Positions 57,261 to 64,000 of a DNA stretch of 64,000 nt are shown in pieces. Origin of the DNA: Panicum virgatum (lineage: Eukaryota; Streptophyta; Magnoliopsida; Poales; Poaceae); the NCBI RefSeq assembly GCF_016808335.1, contig NC_053136.1:1780531-1844530 (forward strand). Reading direction: 5' to 3'. A program made the translations under genes and the position numbers. A model generated the notes under the pieces. It saw only the letters and a list, made by a program, of their open reading frames with translations. It ran no database searches and had not been told where the DNA came from. Each line of letters starts with the position of its first letter. Position 1 is the first letter of the stretch.

Positions 57261-57789
57261 GAATTGTTGTCCTATAGAATTTGTCTTTTAGCTTTTGTGG
57301 CACCCTCTTGTCACAAAGGATACCAGAAGCTTGCCGCCATTTCAACCAGCCAGTTGAAATTCTATGCCTAACATCTTCATCAATGTCGCCATCCTTTTGT
57401 AGCACCGATCCTAAATACCGAAAAGTATCTTTCTGGACCACCACTTGCCCATCTAGACTAACGTCTCCCCCCTCATGCCTAGTCACGCTGAAATCGCACA
57501 TCATGTATTCGGTCTTGGTCCTACTAAGTCTGAACACTTTCGACTCTAACGTGCGTCTCCACAGCTCTAACTTCCTATTAATCCCTGCCCTACTCTCGTC
57601 AACTAGCACCACATCATCAGCAAAAAGCATACACCAAGAGATCTCACCTTGTATATCCCTTGTGACCTCATCCATCACTAAAGCAAATAAATAAGAGCTC
57701 AATGCTGATCCCTGGTGTAGGCCTATGTTAATAGAAAAGTCAGTGGTGTTGCCATCACATGTCCGGACAATCTTGATAGGCTTTGTTGG

Positions 57790-59345
57790 GAGGACTTAAT
57801 AGGAACCGTACGATCGATATTCAAAAAAAAAACCTACGATCGTTGAATCTTGATAGGCTTTGTTGGGAGGACTTTATTTGTGTTGCAACCTGGTTAGCAT
57901 ACCAAAAATATAAATAAAAAAAATCAAACTTGACCATAAAAAAATCTTCTCTGCAGACTGCTATCCTTCTCATGTAATAAACGTGTGGGCATCTCACACC
58001 GGCCACATATCTTCCGCACACGGCCTTGGGGACCAACTGATCCATCACAGTCCCACATATGGGCCTTCTAGCTAGTTGCATTGATGCATCCACTGCTTGT
58101 GCTTGCATCAGTCATACATAGGACACGTACTAGAAACAGTTATTTTTCTTTCTTTGTTTATAGAAAAAATATTAGTAACAATTTCAGAAAAGGAAATAAA
58201 AATCCCAAGGGATAGAAGACATTTGTGTATTACTAGTGGTCAAAATCTTTCAAATAAATTTTAATATATATTCTAAATTAAATGACATTTGTTTGAGAAT
58301 GGAGAGTTTACCAAACACGGACATATGAATTGACTAATTTTGTCCTCGCACTCGAACACGAGTAAGGAAATCGTGTCATGAATTTTTCAAAGTAGAGTTA
58401 CTTAGGACCACACTACCAGAAAATGCCTCATTCATCCCTGACTGTTTGTACCTGTTGTAATTTAGTCCGGTACTAAACTTGTCCCAATGCCATTTTAGTA
58501 TCGGGTCCAAATTTGAAAGCTCTCAGAGCCAATTTAGTACCGGACCAAACCACCGGCCGATACTAAAAAGGTGCGTCCATTTAGTACCGATCGGTAACAC
58601 CCACCGGTACTAAAATGTGTCATTTAGTACCGGCCGGTGGCTTGGCCCGGTACTAAATGTTCCTCCACGGGTTGGTTCAAAAGAAAAGCATCTCTCACAC
58701 AATCTCATGTGATGCATAGGTGAGATGGTAAGGAAGCAACGCGCGAGACCAGAGGTCATGAGTTTGAATCCTCGCGACCGCGCACGCGCATTTACGCGTG
58801 ACTTGTGACGATGCGCGTGTGCGGATCTCCCGAGGGTTCGTCAATTTTTTTTCTTTATTTTTGGGCTCAAAACCATTTAGTATCGGACCGTGTTACCGAC
58901 CAGTACTAAATGGACCATTTAATACCGGGCATTTTAATCGGTACTAAATGATGTCCCATTTAGTACCGGCCAACCGGTACCGGTCGGGAGCCCGGTACTT
59001 AGAGTTCCCGACTGGTACTAATAGCTATTTTTCTAGCGGTGCCGGTACTCCGGTAACAGTCGTATACAGCGACGCTAGCTTCCATCCACATGGTGTTCAA
59101 AAGGGAACCAATTAATAATAGTCTCCCCTCTCTCTCTCTCCATGAAAGCGTGGATCTCGGGGCCAGCCAATAATGTTCATTTTCATTCGCACCAAACATA
59201 TTTGTATATTTTTTTTTGAGGAAAACCAAACATATTTGTAGGGTGCGCGAATTCGAGTGGGCCTAATCGCTCGGCGTTTGCATTCAGCTGTACATGGGTT
59301 TCACATGGGCCTCACAGCACAGATCTCGAGAGGGAAATATTTGAG
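57790..59345. other. Distal upstream region of alpha3
   Basis: Closely similar to the alpha1 upstream region, apart from the small CACTA at 58411-59041. At its left edge the 29-bp block AATCTTGATAGGCTTTG...GGACTT occurs twice (57770 and 57845), next to the LINE end, which may reflect the LINE target duplication. No gene is recognised; a 95-residue minus frame (57821-58108) recurs upstream of alpha1 but looks non-coding. Confidence 0.65.
58411..59041. mobile_element. Small non-autonomous CACTA (631 bp) upstream of alpha3
   Basis: Ends are CACTACCAGAAAATGCC and ATTTTTCTAGCGGTG. The empty site in alpha1 (GGACCAGTACTCC) shows a 3-bp duplication CCA, now CCG on the right. Subterminal TTTAGTACCGG units repeat in both orientations. 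The middle holds a tRNA-like stretch near 58715-58780 with A-box- and B-box-like motifs. Confidence 0.85.
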
Positions 59346-59429
59346 CAGCACACAAACACAAACAGAGACCCAACAAATTACATAGATGCTGCCATGCTGG
59401 GCATCGATCAGAAGCTAGCAAGCTACTAG

Positions 59430-59650
59430 CTCTGTTTCAAATTGTAATAGTTTATTTGACTTTTTTTTATTTTAAATTTGACCACTCGTCTTATTTAAAA
59501 AATTATGCAATTTTTTTCAAATTTAATTCATTCTTAGATCTCGTATTGATAAAGCAACCCACAACAAAAATGTGATATTTTGCATAAATTTTTAAATAGG
59601 ACGAGCGGTCAAATTTGAAGTCAAAGATCTGCAATTTAGAACGGAGGGAG
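59430..59650. mobile_element. Stowaway-like MITE in the alpha3 promoter
   Basis: The orthologue of the alpha2 promoter MITE at 20408-20624, ending AGAACGGAGGGAG before TA. alpha1 has lost this part of the promoter. Confidence 0.65.
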
Positions 59651-59822
59651 TACTTGCATATAGTGTAATAACACCACAACAATGCAAATTAACATGGCAT
59701 CTGGCTCACATGCACATATAATTATTTTTTTAGAAAAAAAAATTGTCTCCGGCCTGTGCATCTGCACACAGCCCACATGCATGCATATATCTGAGTGGGG
59801 ACGAGGGAGACCTGTACCTCCC

Positions 59823-59830
59823 TATAAATT
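59823..59830 (+). promoter_or_regulatory. TATA box of alpha3
   Basis: CCCTATAAATTGGAGG, 185 bp before the ATG at 60008, identical to alpha2 and without the SINE in the leader. Confidence 0.7.
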
Positions 59831-60007
59831 GGAGGCCCTGCGTTCACCTCGATGCATATCTATCACTCCCAAGCTGCAATTTCACACTGCAATAGCTAGG
59901 AATCAAAATATAGAGCCTTGCAGCCCTTGCTCTCGCCTAAGTTGTCTAGCTAGCTAGTTTTGAGTAGCGTCGTTGTTATACTTGCTACTACCTAGAGCTA
60001 GCTAACA

Positions 60008-62709
60008 ATGGCCGCCGCACCTGCACGCACCTTCTCCGTGCGCTCCGTGGAGCCTCTTCCCGTTTCAGCTTCGCTGGCGGCAACCAGAAACAACGACCAG
60101 CGAGGCCGCCCCCGTGGCCGTTCCATCATCGCTTCGGCGGCGGCGTCGAAAACGCTCCTGCCCAGTGATTTTGACCTCCAGCTCCAGGTATAGCTCATCA
60201 ATAAGATCAAGCGTTTTTCCTTACTTGTGCTTGTGTTTCTCTACCTTAACCCTAGTATCATTTTATTATTATATTGACGATATATAATGACTTTAGTTTG
60301 CTACCAAAATTAAAAGTTTCAAAGTGTTCTGAAAAATATACTGCATATGCTGCTGCAGGAGGGCCTGACAAGCGTGCAAAAGATTCTGCAGGAACGTAGG
60401 AACAGCGGCCGGGAGATGATGGCCACCATCGACAACCTCAAGCGCCTCTGCATCGACCACTACTTCCAGGAAGAGATCCAGAGCGCCATGGGCGCGTGCT
60501 TGGATCTCATTCACAGCGATGACCTCTTCGATGCAACACTTGCATTCAAGCTCGTGAGAGAGGCCGGCCATGATGTTTCAGCAGGTCAGTAAAACGTAGA
60601 GATCGAATTGGTGGTCTGATGAAACATATATATTAAAAGAGAGGGCCAAAGTTGTTTAAATTATTAATTGTTCCTACTGTTATCAATAATGCTGTATAAC
60701 AGATGATGTTCTACGGAGGTTCACTGACGGCACCGGCGAGTTCAAGCTTGCTCTTAGCAAGGACATCAGAGGCCTCCTGAGCCTCCACGACATGTCACAC
60801 CTGGACATGGGAGAGGAGCCATCACTGCACAAGGCAAAGGAGTTCTCAAGCAAGCACCTTGCATCTGCCATCAGGTACCTGGAGCCAGGCCTCGCAAGGT
60901 ACGTGAGGCAGTCCCTTGACCATCCCTACCACCTGAGCCTGATGCAGTATAAGGCCAGGCACCACCTCAGCTACCTGCAGAGCCTGCCCACTAGGGACAC
61001 TGCAATGGAGGGGCTAGCAATTGCAGAGTTCCAGCTCAGCAAACAGCTGCATCAGGAAGAAATGCAGGAGGTTAAAAGGTAACTAACTAATTAAACAAGT
61101 TAAATACGAAATGGTCTTGTTTCATCCATCAGTAATTTACATAAAAGTGTGACAAAAATTATACCCTAGCTTTGTTTAATTTCGCTAAGATTGATCAAGA
61201 GGTAAAAACGTAGAATTACCATTTATGGATTCTAATTGTGAGATGTGATGTAGATGGTGGATGGATCTTGGATTGTCTCATGAAATACCAGTGGTGCGGG
61301 ACCAGGTGCCCAAATGGTACATGTGGGCCATGACAAGCCTCCAGGGACCCTCCTTGTCCGGATATCGGATTGATACCACAAAGATAATCTCACTCGTCTA
61401 TGTTGTGGATGACATTTTTGATCTTGTTGGCACACCGGAGGAGCTTTCCCTCTTCACCCAGGCAATCAAAATGTAAGCTAGCAGCTGCCATATATTTAAA
61501 AATAATTGATTACATATTGATATACTCCATCCGTTCCAAAATGTAGGTCGTTTTGGCTTTTCTAGATTCATAGTGTTTGCTATGCATCTAGATATAAAGT
61601 ATGTCTAGATCCCATAGCAAAATATATGAATCTAAAAAAAGTCAAAATGACCTACATTTTGAAACGGAGGAAGTAGATTAATAGTTGTTTCATATATACA
61701 CGCTGACATGTTGTCCAAAATACAATTTGTAGGTGGAATACTGCGGTTGCTGATTCACTCCCCAGTGGCATGAGATCATGCTACAAGGCTATTTACAACA
61801 CCACGAATGAGATCGCTGATATGGTTGAAGTGGAGCATGGATTCAACCCTGTCAATCATCTCAGGAATGCAGTATGTTACAGACTTGTTTTTTTTTCCTT
61901 ACACTACTTCTTCAATTTGATCGATCCGCGTATCAATAAAAAAAAATTCTAGTAGCTCCATCTGTCTAGATATATGATCGATGATGGTACTATTCCTGAT
62001 GAGCTTACAAGAACTTCTACACTTTTTTTGCAGTGGGCGGCGCTGTTTGATGGGTTCATGGTTGAGGCAAGATGGCTGGCAACCGATGAGGCTCCTACTG
62101 CAGAGGACTACCTGAGAAATGGTGTTGTCACGTCAGGAGTGCCACTTACATTTGCACACATATTCGCCATGCTAGGGTATGACAAAAGTAACGAAGCTGG
62201 AGCAAAGCTCGCCGATGACCACATCCCTTCTGTCATCTCTTGCCCGGCTAAGATCCTCAGACTTTGGGATGACTTGGGAAGTGCCGAGGTCAGCATGCAG
62301 AACATATATATAATTAATTTTTAAGTTAAATGTTTGTTAAGATTTTCAAATCCATTCCGACTTTAGAAAGAAAAATCGATCTACAACAAGTTAAATCCTG
62401 ATCAGTATTTTTGTCCATGCATGGGTTTTGCAGGATGAGGCTCAGGAAGGACTGGACGGATCGTACAGGGATTTCTACCTGATGGAGAACCCTAGCTGCA
62501 CCCCCGGGGACGCGGAGGCACACATGCGGAGGTTGATCGCGAGGGAGTGGGAGGAGCTCAACAGGGAGTGCTTCTCCAGGAGGACCTTCTCCTCTAGGTT
62601 CACACAGGCTTCTTTGAACGTGGCCAGGATGGTCAGCGTCATGTACTCGTACGACAAGGAGCAGAGGCTCCTTGTTCTCGAGGACTACGCGACGATGCTG
62701 CTGCTTTGA
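60008..62709 (+). CDS. Terpene synthase alpha3, complete (TPS-g-like; probable linalool/nerolidol-type synthase)
   Basis: Seven exons: 60008-60187, 60359-60584, 60703-61078, 61254-61472, 61733-61871, 62034-62288, 62434-62709, all with GT/AG borders, giving 556 residues. Exon 1 starts [20 protein letters not shown] and is Ser/Ala/Arg-rich, consistent with a plastid transit peptide. RRx8W is absent. [10 protein letters not shown] (about 274-283) has Gln where the RxR motif usually has Arg. DDIFD is at about 313-317 and DDLGSAEDE at about 459-467, split by intron 6. The protein should ionise a prenyl diphosphate; an acyclic alcohol product is inferred from TPS-g resemblance. Compared with alpha1/alpha2 it has DGTGEF for DDTGEF in exon 3 and lacks the 38-bp duplication in intron 2. 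Intron 4 holds a Stowaway-like MITE. It is the only alpha copy with both ends intact. Confidence 0.9.
61525..61673. mobile_element. Stowaway-like MITE in intron 4 of alpha3
   Basis: Identical in ends and nearly all bases to the alpha1 copy (CTCCATCCGTTCC to GGAGGAAG), unlike the alpha2 copy. Confidence 0.8.
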
Positions 62710-63739
62710 GACTGCGTGGTCGATGAGAAATTGAGAATAACCCACGCAGCAATTTGTTCAGGAAGCAGCAGAGCGCGCAGGACTACTATAGCTTGGACCG
62801 TACTTTAGATTCAAGTAATTAAATACGCATCAACCCTAATGCATGTTTACGTATACAGTAGTACAAGTCTACAACAACACAATATATATGTACGATGAAA
62901 AGAACAGTAGCCATCCACTTGTTTGCCAAATAAAAAAATACAGTACAATGATGAAGCAGTGGCCACCGTATTATTCTGTACTAGGTTGGTAGTATGTGCT
63001 ACTCTCTGTCCCTGCACAAGTGCACAGCAGAAAAATCTCCTTCTGTCCTTTTGTTTGAATGAAAAAAAACAAATCAACTCTTTTCGTGGCCAGAGTTCGT
63101 TGGCCCGCCTGCCCAATTCGAACTCCCGAGGCTTTTCAATTTCTATATAGGCACACTACTGCTGGCTAGTAGCGGCCGCGGCACCACACGCTGTCTGCTG
63201 TCTGTTGACCTGTCTAGTGTCGACACTTCTATTTTACTGACCGCTCATGGCGTTCCGGCCGACCGGGCATCACTACACTAAGTGCTTCTGACCAGCATGA
63301 TCAGTAGCTATCAGCCTTGTCAGCACTAGTAGCGGTTCTACTGCCCTGCGAATATATATGTTGCGGCCACCAGCAGCTGCCTAGCGGTCATTATGGTTTT
63401 CGACCGAGTTTTTTCAGTTTGTTCATTTGTGTTTTCCTTAATTTCGTGTTAATTTCTCCGTTCAAAATTGTAGGTCGTTTTAGCAAATCTAAATACATAT
63501 TTTTTGATTTGCACCTAAATACATATAATATATCCAGATACGTAGCAAAAACTATGTATCTAGATTTACTAAAACAACCTTACAATTTGGAACGAAGGGA
63601 GTATTACTTTTAAGGATGCACTGAGATCCAGTCGACCTTCTCTCAAGCTATTCGCCTCTTCATCATGTGGTTGTCGTTTCGGTTGTATACAATGATACAT
63701 CAACGATAGTGAAATGCCTCACTGACCATGCATATTGAT
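62710..63739. other. Alpha-to-beta spacer of unit 3
   Basis: Matches the spacers of units 1 and 2, including the Stowaway-like MITE (63456-63601). It stops at CATATTGAT (63731-63739), where intron 3 of beta3 begins. Confidence 0.7.
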
Positions 63740-63761
63740 TATTCATGGATCGACGATGCAG

Positions 63762-63980
63762 ATGGTGGATGGGGCTAGGATTGGCTCAAGAAATACCGGT
63801 GGCCCGGGACCAGGTGCTCAAGTGGTACATGTGGCCCATGGCAGTCCTGCAGGGATCTTCCTTCTCCAGATACCGGATTGAGATCACAAAGATAATCTCC
63901 CTTGTCTATGTTGTGGATGACATATTTGATCTTGTTGGCACAGTAGAGGAGCTATCCCTCTTCACCAAGGCAGTCAAAAT
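63762..63980 (+). pseudogene. Terpene synthase beta3, begins at exon 4, runs off the window
   Basis: Exon 4 is intact and identical in translation to beta2 ([18 protein letters not shown] through [15 protein letters not shown]), with GTAAGC donor at 63981. Exons 1-3 are absent: spacer equivalent to 36690 of unit 2 is joined directly to intron 3 (equivalent of 40047), a loss of about 3.36 kb with TTGAT shared at the junction. The remaining exons would lie beyond position 64000. Confidence 0.85.
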
Positions 63981-64000
63981 GTAAGCTTGGTCTTTATTTT

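Larger units (their letters stand above)
53120..57775 (-). mobile_element. RTE-type LINE fragment, split by a solo LTR
   Basis: On the minus strand, 57775-57261 encodes reverse transcriptase core sequence: NIGLHQGSALSSYLF, then FADDVVLVDES, then KTEYMMCDF and FRYLGSVLQKDGD. After the LTR, 53624-53216 resumes with CPAMLYSAECWHTKRRHVQQ and LRWFGHVQRRP, the usual post-RT segment. The frame would be continuous without the LTR. The 3' end at about 53123 has TTG repeats (CAACAACAAC on the plus strand), typical of RTE tails. Endonuclease and N-terminal RT are missing, so the copy was 5' truncated on arrival. Confidence 0.85.

Overview
The window reads as nuclear DNA of a grass, most likely a panicoid (Sorghum, Setaria, Panicum or maize group). 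The reasons are intron-containing genes with GC-rich first exons, dense Stowaway/Tourist/hAT MITEs, CACTA elements whose ends are packed with TTTGCCGAGTGCC-type repeats, a P-class PPR gene, and a seven-exon terpene synthase family that resembles grass TPS-g (linalool/nerolidol-type) enzymes. Species is not determinable from sequence alone.

The backbone is a tandem terpene synthase cluster made of a repeated two-gene unit, called here alpha then beta. Unit 1: alpha1 (11386-13891, normal first exon lost) and beta1 (16168-17516, exons 1-3 deleted). Unit 2: alpha2 (21144-23713, C-terminus lost) and beta2 (38855-41712, complete, 554 aa). Unit 3: alpha3 (60008-62709, complete, 556 aa) and beta3 (from 63762, exons 1-3 deleted, runs off the window). 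Two further relics are an intronless C-terminal fragment at 1978-2396 and delta, a first exon plus the start of exon 2 at 48582-48929. Only alpha3 and beta2 look fully coding. Both carry DDIFD and a DDLGSAxxE-type NSE/DTE motif, have no RRx8W, and have RDQ where cyclising enzymes usually have RDR, which fits a synthase making acyclic products.

Between the genes lies mostly nested transposon DNA. 1-1977 is the 5' end of a minus-strand Gypsy-type element whose LTR abuts the first TPS fragment. 2998-7629 is a 4.6 kb CACTA inside a Stowaway MITE. 25027-35837 is a 10.8 kb CACTA in the 3' flank of alpha2, with ATA target duplication, a deleted TNP2 gene, a Ulp1-like second gene and an inserted long LTR. 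48930-52285 is a truncated LTR that breaks delta. 53120-57770 is an RTE-type LINE split by a 3.6 kb solo LTR. 58411-59041 is a small CACTA in the alpha3 upstream region. A PPR gene with a probable 3' frameshift sits at 43711-45093, and a 958-bp piece of its 3' side is duplicated inside the 48930 LTR.

Together the cluster shows recent duplication, gene conversion (alpha1 is a mosaic of alpha2-like and alpha3-like halves), microhomology deletions and transposon damage that leave one working alpha and one working beta. Exon boundaries were placed by hand from GT/AG sites, reading phase and alignment between copies. Product specificity is inferred from family resemblance, not shown by the sequence.
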